DNA from: Desmodesmus armatus
Lineage: Eukaryota; Chlorophyta; Chlorophyceae; Sphaeropleales; Scenedesmaceae
Assembly: GCA_007449985.2 (NCBI GenBank)
Contig: VIIQ02000589.1
Span: forward strand, 62,001 to 126,000
Length of the DNA stretch: 64,000 nucleotides
Direction of reading: 5' to 3'
Shown here in pieces: positions 25,341 through 36,980 of this stretch (its first letter is position 1; each line of letters starts with the position of its first letter). The notes beneath the pieces are model-generated. The model saw only the letters and a list, made by a program, of their open reading frames with translations, made no database searches and was not told where the DNA came from. The position numbers and the translations under genes are program-made.

Positions 25341-25689
25341 GGCAAACTGCTGCCTGGCATCTTGCTCGAGTGCCTAGTGAAACTACCACTGGCACATGCA
25401 GTGGATCTCTGGGACATCACTCTTCATGTTCTCCCTTTCTACTGATTTACGCGATCACCAAGCTTCACGGACAGTGTACACAACCAAGCAATACCCCAAT
25501 GCACAACGTCAAACCCACAATGTCAAAGCGCAGTAGGGTTGGCCAACACACACATGACACCTCTCCGCACGACTGCAGGGAAGTGAATGGTGACCCGATC
25601 GAACGGCGCGCCGACATCCGCATCACAGCTGGCTAGCTGTGATAGGGGTCGCTCCGCAGAATGGCCGCTGCACTCCCAGATAGAGTCAG

Positions 25690-25870
25690 TCATGCAGGCG
25701 AATAAACAAGGTTTTTACGCAGGCATTCACAGCAGCTACGCTGCCACTGACGCCAGCCACGGAAGGGACACAACCCAGCACTGAAAGTTAATGAGGGGGA
25801 AATCCGGGGCAACCCCATCTTTCAAAAGGCTCGTGATGCACAATTAAAGCTTGCTTGCAGAGTGCACAAT
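25690..25870. repeat. Dispersed repeat related to 20140-20290
   Basis: Shares in order TTACGCAGG/TTACACGGG, AGCTACG-TGC/AACTACGTTGC, CCAGCCACGGA, GACACAACC, then AAAGGCTCGTGATGCAC / AAAAGCTTGTCACGCAC. The two copies have diverged considerably, which suggests an old non-autonomous mobile element. Confidence 0.5.
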
Positions 25871-27660
25871 GGGAAGTGGTGTACACTGCAAGCCCTGAGT
25901 GGGCAAAGTGCTCCGACACTGTTGGCAGCTGTTTCCCCACAGTAGGTGTCACACCTAACTTACACCGTCAGTGTCAGGTGTTGTGACGTGTGCGCACTTT
26001 GTAATCAGCAGCATTTGCTAGGCATGTTTGTATTTGTACCGTGACACAGTGGGTTACAGCAACGTCACTCTTGTGTGAGTTGCTGCCCTTCAGGTCTGAC
26101 TGCGGCAGGGCAGGCTGCCCTGCAACTGTGGCAATAGAGTGCCCTGCCCTTGTGCGGTGCTGCCTGACATGTTTACCAAGGTCAGCAGGTTGGTACTAGT
26201 AGCAAAGACAGACTGTTTTCTAGGTGTACCGTGTGCTCTCAGATGAGTACTACGATGTTGAATCATATGCGATTATGATGCTGCCCCATGAGCCTCGTTG
26301 GCTCCCTATGGGGTGTTCAGGCTCAGCATGAACCATGTCACATGATACTGTTGAACAGTAACAGTAACCCAGAACTGCGGATTGAGCATGTGGTACCGCA
26401 GGTTCACTTGCAGCCGTGTGTTGGCGCAGTACTTATAGAGTACTGCTCATTTGTGGATACGGTTTTGGTGCATGTTGTCATCAACAGTACCCTACCCCAG
26501 CATGGCATCAGTCTAACTGGTGACCTGTGGTGTTTTGTGCCGCAGTGCACTAGTGGTGCTACTCATGTGAGTACAGTGAACCCTGTGTTGTTGTGTTCGT
26601 GTGCTTAGCTACAGACACTCGTCTGTGACCGCAGTACAGTGTCGCCACACCGTTACTGTGCCGCACAGTGTGTCAGCGCCTGACTCAGCACCTAGTGACG
26701 CTCCCTCCAGGGATATGAAAGGGCTGCTGTCCCTGCAGCTTTTATGACTTGTCTACAGCAGTAGCTGGACACAAATAAAAATTAAATCAAAGTCACACCC
26801 CTTGTGACCCAAGGCTTCCAACTAACTCTCACTGGCTTCTGGTTCCCAAGGCCTGACTGATTGACCCAAGGCTCCTGCAGCCATGCTTGCATACGGCAGC
26901 CCTGCCTGCTTGTTCCAGCCTCCAAACACATACAGCAGCCTTTGCCTGCCTGTTTCAGTGTCCAATGAAGCTTGCAGTAAGCTCTCAGGCAAACTCTCGG
27001 CACACCTCAAGCAGCAGTCGAGCTAAACCAGCACCCTTTTCAATTCAAAAGGATGCAGCGCAGTGCCAAGACAGCGACCCAGCCCACACACAGGCACTGA
27101 GTCAGTGACGCAGCTAGGCACTCCTGCCCCTCTCGAGAGTATGTTACATGAACATTTTCGCCAAACAACAATGGCATTGTCCACCAGGATTGAGCCAGGT
27201 GAACCTCATAAATTGTCTCCCCTGCGGTGGTTTGCACCACCTACACCGGGTTTGACCTGCTGCACCCCTTGTGTGTGCCTGTCACCCACCGTCCCGGCCG
27301 ACAGCACACCCCAATGCCCCTGGGGCGACCACTTCTGACCACAGTGTGGAAGAGAGGCTTCGTCTTTGCCGAAATCACACCCCCAAGCTTGGGGGTGTCT
27401 TAAGACAGGTGCCCTGCTTTGGAGCGGCACCTGTGGGATTTACACACACACAAGTATCATAAACAACAAGAAGAAGTGTTACACGCGATGGAGCTTGGTG
27501 GTGCAATTTGGGCGGTGTCCAAGCAACTTAGGCATGATGCTGGACTGCAAGGATGCACGGTGCAGCGGCTGACGATTGTGTGTGATTTGTTACAAGAGGC
27601 CCCGTCAATTAGGACACTGCTGTGGCTTAGATAGCCATCAGGACCCTCCTTAACGCAAAA

Positions 27661-27700
27661 TCGCGTCCCGAAAAATTGCGCGCAACCGCTAAACCCTGAC
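27661..27700 (+). promoter_or_regulatory. Conserved block upstream of tRNA-Ala copy 3
   Basis: TCGCGTCCCGAAAAATTGCG followed by GCTAAACCCTGAC, 90 bp before the tRNA, matching 3721-3760 and 20569-20607. Confidence 0.5.
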
Positions 27701-27750
27701 TGACGACCCCTGAATAGAAAATCACTTTTCGACTAAGTTGGCATGCAATT

Positions 27751-27823
27751 GGGGGTGTAGCTCAATTGGTAGAGCGATCGCTTTGCATGCGATAGGTACG
27801 GGGATCGAAGCCCTGCACCTCCA
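27751..27823 (+). tRNA. tRNA-Ala(UGC), copy 3
   Basis: Identical to the other two copies over all 73 nt. The downstream sequence (TGTAAGTTGCG) differs from copies 1 and 2, while the upstream shared segment (GGACTGCAAGGATGCACGG ... GTGCAGCGG) is retained. Confidence 0.95.
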
Positions 27824-28593
27824 TGTAAGTTGCGTGTGGGGGCAAGTTGTCTTTTTATGTCATTTGTGTTGCAGAGCCCGTGGTGGCATGGCGTGTTTCC
27901 TGTGTGTGCACGCCAAGTCGCCCTAGTGCTGGGCATGGCTTGCTGCCAGTGCTGCCTGAAGTCAAATCAGCACTAGTGCCCACGTCCGCATTGAAGTAAG
28001 ATCGCAGAGGCTGAAGCTGCCGTGTCTGTCAACGGAAAGAAGTAGTTAGTGATGCGTATGCATGTGCAGCTGAAGCTAGACGAGCTCCGCCCCCCCCCCC
28101 CCTTTAACCCTTGGCTCACTGTGACATGAAGGTGCCTGGCCAGTTGCTGCCCATGTCCGCATGCGCTGAGCGCTGTTGGGGTCATAGTTCAGCGGTCTGG
28201 CCTGAAGCACAGGAGGGCCAACCGCGCACGCGCTGCAAGTCAAGCAATTCAGGAGATGCCCTCGACACCCATCTGTTGATGAGAAGCTGCCCTTCACGGG
28301 CTACCAGGAAGAGGTACCCAAGCAACTCTGCCCAGCTACTCACTGCTGCTATTGTGCTGCATAGCTCATCACTGCTAGCCCTTCAAAATCGCCATTTGAT
28401 AATAGCAAGTTGTTCTCCCCAATGTCGCTGTGAAAGACATGGATGGAGGTTGGCGGCGTTAGAACCCGGTCCACGTGGCGACAGACCCAGGTATACTTTG
28501 GTTTATCAAAGTACAATTGCATTCTGCAGCAGCTATGGCATATGTGCAGAGGTATGGACGGGTCTGGTCAGCACGTTGTGAAGCTGTCGACAG

Positions 28594-31500
28594 CCATACC
28601 AGCCAAATACGCTACCGCTGTACACGTGCAGCATCGTGTTGGTTGACACCAACCAATCGCAGTCGTGGATACCGTCCAGTGGGACGATCACACCGGACAC
28701 GCCGACGAATGCGACAAACATTGTTTACTACAATGAGTTGGCAACGCTCATGCTCAACACAGGTATGTCTGCCAAGGGAGTAAAATTGTGTTTCACTTGA
28801 ATGGCGCAGGCGCCTTAGTTCTTACTGGTGCAAGTGTCTGGTGGGCAGGTGTCATCATTGATGCAAGTCTCAAGCATGGGAAATTGCAGGAAGAGCGGTG
28901 TGCGTCTGCAAGCAAATGGGACTTGTATGGGTGCCACAGCATCACTTCTCAAGACCTATGTTGTGTCAACTTCCCCTGTGGTCCCAGTGCACGACCTCAC
29001 TGCTGCTGTTGCACCCCCCCCCCCTCCCTGCAGGTGATGATGCCATCAAGCACCTGCTGTCTCGTGGGGCTCATCGTCGCTTTGGCTACAAGTCCCTGAT
29101 TGTGATGCTGGCCTGGTACTTCATCTTCGCAGCACTGGCAGCAGGCAGCGCCATATCTTCAGGGCTGTTTGTGCCTATGTTGATGATGGGGGCCACTGTG
29201 GGGCGCATTGTGGGCCTTGCCACTACAGACATAGCAGACAAGTATGGCTCCTTGCTAACAAGTAAGTGTATGCGTGTTTTGATCCAGTGACTGGAGGGTT
29301 GCATGCAGCTGGCTTGACTCTCTGTAGCTTGCCCATGGGTATTTGATGCGTCTTGAGCGTGCGAGAGGGGAAGTTGGCACAGTTTCCTCATATCCTTCGA
29401 ACAGTTACAAGGTACACGCCTACTGGAAGGCTATAGAGAGTGAAGCCCCTTTGGAAGGGGCCCTCAGGCCGCTGTGTCCACGGGCACTGTCTGCATGCAC
29501 GCATGCAGCATTTGCATAAACACTATGTGCTATTGGCACTGCTACAGCTGAGGTGGCTGTCTGCTGCGTGTGTTGTCCCCCCTGTGCTGCTGCACAGAGT
29601 GGGCTGCTATTGGGGCCCAGAGCAACCCCTGGTCCTGGATTGACCCGGGTGCCTTTGCACTGGTGGGGGCAGGCAAGCCAGCTGGTGTCAAGGATTGCTT
29701 GTCACCAGATGGTATCCGCAGAGAATTGCTGAGCAACTAAACACACACGTCGGAGGCCAAGCAGCAGTTGCACAAATCATCTTGCTGGGCCACCTACAGC
29801 CGCACAGTGCTTCTGAGTATCTTGCTGGGCTACCTACAGCTTTACTGTCATCCCCCCCCCCCTCGCTGTCGGCCTTCTGCACCCGGCACCGATACATGCC
29901 GCGATAGTTGTTGACGTCAGCATTTTACTTTCCTAGCAGGGTGGATCCTAGACAGCATGCATGTACCCAAGTACTCCCTGTGTCGACACACACACCTGAC
30001 CCCAACTTTACCTCACCCTCCCCCGCCCTTCCCCAAATCAGGTGCGTTCATGAGCAGCACAATGCGGCTGACCATTTCCATTGCTGTCATCATGGTGGAA
30101 ATCAGCGACGACGTGCACATGCTGCTGCCGGTGCTGGTGGCCATCATGGTGGCCAAGTGGGTGGCTGATGCTGCCACTCACTCCATCTATCACACGCTGT
30201 TGGAGGTGAAGTGTGTGCCCTTCCTGGTGCATGAACCTGCCAGCAAGTTTAGTACGGACCTGCTGCCGATCAGCAGTGTGATGCGCAGCCCGGTGGTGTG
30301 CCTGGAAAGGCGCGCGGCTGTGAGAGCAAGCGGGCAGGTGCAGGGCAAGAGTGCACATACATCGTTTGTGTAGCCGCCATCAACCTTGGCGCGGTGTCTG
30401 TGTGGCGGGCTGTGTGGGATGCAGTGGGCCGTGGTGTCTGGAGCGCCTCCCCTACTTTGCTGCAATCAAGGCGGTCTAACAAACCAACGTGTGAGGGTGT
30501 TGCGGCTGTGATGCCTGGTGCTATGGCCCTTGCCAGTGGGACCTTCGATGATGGACTTTTTGTCACCTGACTTGTGCGTACGTGCTCCTGCTGCTGCTGC
30601 TGCTGCTGCAGGTGTCTGACCTGCAGTCCATCCTGCGAGACACCAACCACAACGGCTTCCCTGTTGTGCGGGACAGCTCAGTTGGGCAGATATGCCTGGG
30701 CTTGATATCGCGCGCACACCTCCTGGCGTTGCTGCAGCGGCTCATAGCCTCCTACCAAACAGGCAGCGGGCAAGGGGCGTCGCCGGGCTTGAGCATACCT
30801 ATGCCGGCGGCAGGAGGCAGCACGCGGCAGCAGCTGCAGCAGCCGCTGATGGCTAGGGAGGTGAGCAAATGTTGCAGTGATTGCACACCGTGGAAGCTTA
30901 GGGGACACATGATGGTGATAGCAGCAGCCGCCGGTGGTGGTCAGCACCCAGGATCGGGGGTTGGGGGGGAGGGTGATGCGAGCAGCTGAGTCGAGGGGCT
31001 GTGCCATGAGCAAGGTCAATCGGCAATCGGCAATGTTTTAATTTGTGGCCGTAAACTTATCATGGTGCATTCATCCCACCAGTTTGCTTGCTGTGTGCTT
31101 GCTGAACCCCTCCTCGCCGTCCTTCCTGCCCAACCCCTTCACTCACTTGCTCCCTTCCTCCTGCGCCCCGCCCTCCCTTACATGCCGCCCCTCGCCCCCA
31201 GCTGCCGTGGTCTGAGTTGAACCGCAAGATGATGGAGCCTGAGGAGCAACGGGACAACAGCAGCAGCAGCCGTGCACTGGAGCAGCAGATGGTGGCTATC
31301 AATAACGCAGCAGACTGGGAGGTTGACCTGGCCCCTGGCCTGCTGCTGCAGCAGGTGGACCTCACTCCCTAGGTCAACACCAGCGCTCTCAAGGTGATGG
31401 GGGGGACGGGAGGGGAAAGAGGAGGGGCAGGGGGAAGGGCTCTGCTGGCTTGGTGGGTTGTTGGAAGGATGAAGGCGATTGCTCCTGTGACAGGGTTAGG

Positions 31501-32031
31501 GGTGGGCAATTAGATAGGGTGTGCTGACTGCTGGCTGTTGACTGATCGGCATGAAGGTATGATGATGGCTAAGGGCGGGTGGCGGGCGTAGCTGTCCTTG
31601 TTGGGAGGCTGGGTTGAAGGTTGGTGGTCATTTCCCTGGCCTCTGGCCCCATGCAGTGCTGCCCTGCCCCCGCTCATCGACGCATGCACACACACTATGG
31701 ATTTTCAACACACTGACGTAATCATTCTATCAACTCAAGTAACTCCTTCCCCTCCCCCCTCTGCCACTCTCATTCCAACCCTCAGATCCAGTCGTCCATG
31801 TCGGTGAAGCGTGCCTACATCATGTTCCGCAACATGGGTCTGCGCCACCTGCTGGTGGTGGATGAGCACAACCTCGTGCAGGGCATCGTCACCCGCAAAG
31901 ACCTGCTGGGGTTCAGACTGGATGAGGCAGTCAGCAGGGCAGTCAAGCGTGTGGAGTCAGCACAACACCTCGGTGGTGATGGCAACTGGGTTGCGCAGCC
32001 GTCACCTGCGGGCTGGAACGGGCTGGCGTGA
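28594..32031 (+). CDS. CLC-type chloride channel/transporter, C-terminal half, with in-frame stop
   Basis: Membrane anion channel or exchanger with C-terminal CBS domains. Exons: 28594-28762 (YYNELATLMLNTG), 29034-29261 (DDAIKHLLSRG ... SSGLFVPMLMMGATVGRIVG, the GxFxP anion-binding motif), 29598-29672 (WSWIDPGAFALVGAG), 30042-30319 (TMRLTISIAVIMVEISDDV ... LLEVKCVPFL), 30612-30860 (CBS1: LRDTNHNGFPVVRD), 31202-31393 and 31786-32031 (CBS2: MFRNMGLRHLLVVDEH, IVTRKDLLGF). All phases agree, and the third intron uses a GC donor (G|GCAAGC at 29673). In the 31202 exon the conserved DLTPYVN motif reads DLTP-stop-VN, with TAG at 31370-31372. The N-terminal half (GSGIPE, GKEGP) is not found upstream. 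Either this is a decaying or truncated gene, or the stop is a sequence error and the 5' exons escaped me. Confidence 0.85.
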
Positions 32032-33626
32032 GGTGTGAGTGTTGCAACCAATTGGTTGTGAATAGGCAATTGTGTCCTTTCCTTCCTGCTCGTGAGAGCT
32101 AGTGCACGGCGTGTGTAGAGGGCTGCCGGCTGCGGTGCATGATGCCACTGAGGGGTGGAAGCTGGGCGCAGCAAGTGATGGGCGTTCTGGGATGTATTGG
32201 GGGGGGGGTGTTGCAGTTGTTGCAGCTGCCTTTTAGCGACCGGTGGTGTTTTCAGTGTGGTGCAAGTCTCCAACAACAGTTGATTGCTGGTTGGCTGGCC
32301 GGCTGCTGTATTCTTTGAATCAAGGCGGCCGCTCACATGCCCATCATGCAGATGTGATGTGCCGTGGTGTGGTGTGGCTTACTGATGGTGTGTGGGCGTG
32401 CTGCTGTGCGCCATGCGGTCTGTGGTAGTTGGTGTGTTTGTGTGCGTTTGCAGCAGAAACACGCTGAGTGCATGGAAGGCATGTATGCGATTCTGTGTGC
32501 CCGTCCTTATTCTTGGCTGATGTGTTGCAGCTCAGGCATGCATGCTGGATGTGTGCACTGCCTTACGCAGACAGGCCTGGAGTCCACACTGTCTAGGCTC
32601 TCCTGTTGGAGACAAAGCATGCCGCAAGGGGATGCAGGGAATGGTCAAAGGGTTCCAATAATGGCAGTGAGAAGCAGGGATGAGCCCAACATGGCTTGTA
32701 CAGTTGTGTGTTGCAGCTGCAGCAGCATTCTGTCTGTGTGGGCTATGCTCCGTGATTGTCGTTCTTTCTGTGCTTTTCTGACGACAGCGAGGCAATTGCT
32801 GTTAGGTGGGATGACTGTTTGGTGACTGCGTACGCAGCCCTCCCAACGTATTGATAGGTGTGAGGGTGCTGATCCAGTCTGACATGGTAGTGTGCTTTGG
32901 GCCCCAGTTGGTCACCATGACCAATGGGTGATGGTGTAGGAGCCTATGTGCTGGGTATTGACAGCACTGCAAAGTGTTGCAACATCATGTTGTGCCTGTT
33001 CAGTGCCAACATGTGCTGAGTGTTGGCTTTGCCAGCCTGCCAGATAACCATACTTTCCCAAGCTCCTGCAGCAGACGTTCTAGTCATTGCATCACACTTC
33101 TTGACTTTGAAAGTGCCTACACATGCTGATGAGATGCAATGTGGACACTTTGGCCATGTGGGAAGAGCCCATTATATTATATCGTTCAGAGTGAAACACA
33201 GAGCACAGCGGGCACTCCCGCCACCAACCCAGCATGCCGCCATCACCCTGCACTACTGCTGTTTCAATGTAGCGTGCCCCGTTGTCGCTGTGTGCTTCAA
33301 CAGCTTGCTGCGACTGTCAAACACGTGGCTGCACACCCTTCACATCAGCCCTTGGGCATTCAATCAAAGACTCACTGGCTCTCTGGGGCAAGGGCATGCA
33401 CACAGCATGGCTTTGCCATGTGATTCAGGCACCATCATGGTGCATTATGATAATGCAGCACACAAGCAATGCAGCCACAAGGTGGCCCATACACCCATCA
33501 CATCTTCTGTGATCACAGTTATAACTGGCCCAAGTTGACGTCCGCCTTGCAGGCGGGGCTGACCCACAGTTTCCCAATACTTCAGGCGGCCTGCACAGCC
33601 ACCTTGACATGCACGGGGGACATCTG
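32032..33626. other. Intergenic stretch between CLC and the fusion gene
   Basis: No conserved protein on either strand. It has simple G-runs (near 32201) but no repeat family that I recognise. It holds the 3' ends of two converging genes. Confidence 0.45.
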
Positions 33627-36325
33627 TCACGACACCAACTCCAAACGCACTCCCTGCTCCTTGCCCAGTGCCAGGAGTGCCTCAATGTACCGTCTGTGCA
33701 GCTTCTCCACGCTTTCGCCCTTGACCGGGCACACAGGCTGGCGAGCAAACAGAGCAGCAAAGGGCGGCCGCGGGGAGGGTTGAGTGCACCGCCAGCTGCC
33801 GCAAAAAAATCATCTACACCGTGGCCAGTCACCACTGCGTGGTAGCTCTGTTTTTAGAGTTTCAGCAATAGCTGAGCAGCATCTATGGTGAGACAGGACA
33901 AGCTGTGAGCAGGGAGTCGCTGAGTTGTTCACCTGGCCGAATGCAACCTTGACCGGTGACGGCCTGAACGTTGTGAGGAACCGGTAGGCCCACAGCAGTG
34001 GCCCCACACTGGGGGCTCTCGCCGCGTCCTGCTCCCCGAGGCAAAGCACAGGCACCAGCGCGGCCCCGGTCTCCTGGGCGAGCTGCACAAAGCCCCTGCG
34101 CTCCTTCAGGAGCAGCTGGTAACTGCCATGAAACCTTCCCTCCCTCCAGCCACCCGGCGTGATCGCAACGCTGCAGCCGCTGCGCAGAGCACTGCGGATG
34201 GTGTCACGCTCTGCGGGGATGCAGCCGCATGCAAGGAGAAACTCGCGCATGAACGCGATTGGGATCTTGAACAGCTGGCTGCCGACCGCCAGCCTGACGT
34301 CGCGCAAGGTAGACACGGGGCTGTTGGGGCCCCGTGCTGCAAACGTGCAGAACGCAGCACGGCTGATCATGCCTGCGCACAGGGCACACATAAGTGTGGT
34401 TGGTTTCAGCCGGGTACCTTTCTCGCTTTGGTGTGGTGCTGCAGTGTGGCAACATGACTTCTTGGGAGCCAGGTTGTGCATCCTGTCAAGCAAGGCGGGC
34501 GCAAGTGCATATGTGTGACACAGTTCACATGCAGTGCTCACTGCGTGGCATTACACTAGTGTCCAACTCATTACCTGTCGGGTGGCAGGCAAATACGAAC
34601 ACGGGCTCTTGCGCATCCTGGTCTTTGTCTGGCCGCGCCACTGACACATCCCTGTCCTCTTCAGTTGCATCCTCTGCTGCGACAACCGACGGGCGGAACG
34701 CTGCAGCAGCATCATACGTGATGTGGTTGTCCCGCCGGTAGGCATCCATCAGGAAGCTGCACAAAGCCCTGGTGACTTGTGGGAGCCTGGCCCAGTCGGC
34801 CACCGCTGCTGCTACGGAGGGAGGGACCAGCCAGTAGCAGGCAATGTATGTAGCCAGTGCTATGCGGTGGTTTGTGATGAATGCATAGATGGACCCAAAC
34901 AGCGCCGCCTGGTAGATGGCGTGCATCGTAAGAACAAGGATGCTGCAGGGCGGCTGCTTGTGGCTGCTGCTGCCGTTCAAGTCGTCCCAGAACGTGAAAA
35001 AAAACGAGAAGTGCTTGCTGCAGCGGCACAGACGGTTGGCAGCAGGCAAGACACGTGACAACGACTGCTTGTGGTGCGGTTGGTTGGGGGATGACAGGCT
35101 GCACATATGGAAGTGAATGAAGCCGCCCATGCTGTACGTAAGGTTCTCCTGCATGCTGCGCAGCATCCCTCTGGCAAGCGTTTCCAAACCAGTTGTTTCA
35201 TAAGCAAGCCCAGTCAAGCCACTCACTTTGGCGTGACGTGATGGTCTGCGTGGTCCATGGGAGATGAGTGGCAGGGCACCATCAAGTACCACAGGGCCAA
35301 GGGGTTGAGCAGCGCCGCTAACAGGTCCCTGATGTCATGCATGGTCAGCTCAACACCACTGTGCCCGATCAGCAAGATATGGAAGGTCTGCCACAGAGCT
35401 ACGACCGCCAGCAGCAGGGACAACGAGACAGCACGTCAGGGGTTTGACCTCATGCAGCCTGCATCTGCACCTTCAGCCGCCCACCGCTTGCAGTAACAGA
35501 AGGTAGTATACATGCCCGGTAAAGCCCTTTGTGAAGAGCAGGTGACAACGCGCTGCCTCACCTGCCATGCAGCACCACCAGTTGCCGGTTGCAAGTCCTG
35601 CGGCATAAATGCCCACCATGGGTATCCCGACGGAGATCTGGCCCTCTGCTGCAGACATGTAGGCGCTGGTCAGCACGTTGAGGCTGGCCTTCATCTCGTG
35701 GTGTTTCCTGTGGAGGTACCTGAAGGCTGTCTTGTTGTCATGCATCCACTTGTGGGTGAAAAAGCTCCAGAAATCGTAAGGCATGAGCATGGCCAGGCAG
35801 AAGTAGCCCAGCACCATGATGTTCGGGCAGGAATAGTCCCATTGCATGCCCCCAGCTGCGCCAGGGTTCAGCCAGGCTGCAAAGGCCCCCAGCAGCCAGG
35901 TCCAAGCATTGTAACCGATGACACTCTCAGCTAGCAGCCGGGCAGAAGACAGCTTTGGGGTGGGTCCGTAGCGCTTGAGGTGCGTCTTGCGCATGATGGA
36001 GACGTGAGCCCACACGGCAAACTGCAACAGCAGCAGCCACCCGGTCCAGATGCCTGCACATAACGAGCAGGTAACAAGCTCCTGATAAGCTGATGGGACG
36101 CGTTGGGCTGGTTCAAACTGCATGCATGAGGCCCTGTTGGGACCTGCCTGTGGCCCCCTCCGACTGTATGCGCATGGGGCCCCTGGGCCAGGTTCAGGCA
36201 GCATGCATTCCTGTTTCATGGAGCAGCACCGGCTCACCTGAATGAACAACGGCCCGGACAGGGAAGCTGAGGTGCTGAATGGGTGGTTCTGCCCACCACC
36301 TGACAAAGCTCATCACATGGCCCAT
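33627..36325 (-). CDS. Fusion: sterol desaturase/fatty-acid hydroxylase + DGAT2-type acyltransferase
   Basis: Six exons: 36325-36238, 36053-35562, 35398-35227, 35017-34575, 34372-33933 and 33737-33627. They total 1746 nt, 582 codons, with every phase agreeing. Residues 30-265 form a membrane di-iron hydroxylase of the sterol-desaturase superfamily: HKWMH 130-134, HRKHH 144-148, HADHH 243-247, then FFTFWDDL at 257-264. Without a break the frame continues into membrane helices (about 284-326), AYRRDNHITYDAAAAF (343-358) and a DGAT2 domain: FVFACHPTG 391-399 (HPTG where HPHG is usual), FKIPIAFMREFLLACG 433-448, TPGGWREG 470-477, RRGFVQLAQETGAALVPV 490-507, and the C-terminal GQPVCPVKGESVEKLHRRYI. 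One exon (35017-34575) holds the end of the first domain and the start of the second, with no GT donor between them. A longer start at 36457 is also open. The implied activity is oxidation of a lipid or sterol-like substrate plus esterification with acyl-CoA at the ER or lipid droplet (inference). Confidence 0.85.
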
Positions 36326-36980
36326 GCCAAATGGAAGCACTGTCCTGAAGGCTGTTGTGAGGTCAGCTGTTCTGGATGGGCAGCAGAGTGAAAACTCACA
36401 GCTACTGCAAGAGGATACAGCTTGAAGGTGAACAAAATACACCCCGGCACGTTTCAAGCAGCAACCCTTGAAGGAAGTTTTTTTTTGAACAGATCGTTGC
36501 CAATCCTCCGCTAGAAGGCCTGCGAAACGGCCGAATGCAAGCCCTAGGCAACTTTAATTTCGCAAACCTGTTTGATTCTTGGCGTATGCGCTTAAGAAGG
36601 CGAGGGCAGTCGTGGGCCAGGTGAAGTTAGAAGGTCACGCTGAAGGTCTACTCGGGCACCGACCTTCCAGGAGGGTTCGACAGGGCCAGGAGAGCCAGAA
36701 TTGTGGCCACTAATAGCTTGCTGGGTCTAGTGCTGATCTAGTGCTGATCGAGCCGCTGATTGCACGCACTCGGTTCATCCCGGTCGCTTTCTGTTGCCGA
36801 GCTCACCAGCTGGCAGAGGTCACATCCACAGGTGGGGTGCATAGGTGCTGCCACTGTTTTTTACGACGCTGTCCCCAACCTCTTCAGCTCACTATCATGG
36901 CATGCGTTTCTCGCTGCCTTTCCGTTTCTTAGATCACCTCACCCAGACCTGCAGACGTATTCTGCTACAAGGCACAAGCC
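36326..36980. promoter_or_regulatory. Divergent intergenic region between fusion gene and desaturase
   Basis: About 655 bp between the two start codons, or 523 bp if the fusion starts at 36457, so the genes are head to head and may share control elements. I see no clear TATA box. A T8 run lies at about 36479-36486. Confidence 0.4.

Larger units (their letters stand above)
24789..28593. other. Repeat-rich region between the FAD oxidoreductase and CLC genes
   Basis: Holds tandem repeats, a hairpin cluster, a dispersed repeat and tRNA-Ala copy 3. Candidate exon-like pieces occur (VYRVLSDEYYDVESYAIMML at 26224; EKLPFTGYQEEVPKQ near 28274), but I could not join them in phase to either neighbour. 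Neither the GSGIPE nor the GKEGP motif of a CLC N-terminal half was found here. Confidence 0.4.

Noticed and set aside
30582..30611. CTG run before a CLC exon as an expanded repeat
   Set aside because: Only about nine units, forming the ordinary pyrimidine-rich acceptor region.
34525..35292. A separate gene start for the acyltransferase inside the fusion
   Set aside because: The frame before the first internal Met (residue 282) encodes the conserved end of the hydroxylase, and the phases require continuity. It remains possible as an alternative start.
35223..36325. Carotenoid beta-ring hydroxylase identity for the N-terminal half of the fusion
   Set aside because: HKWMH/HRKHH/HADHH and the FFTFWD ending match the sterol-desaturase branch, not the CrtZ-type pattern.
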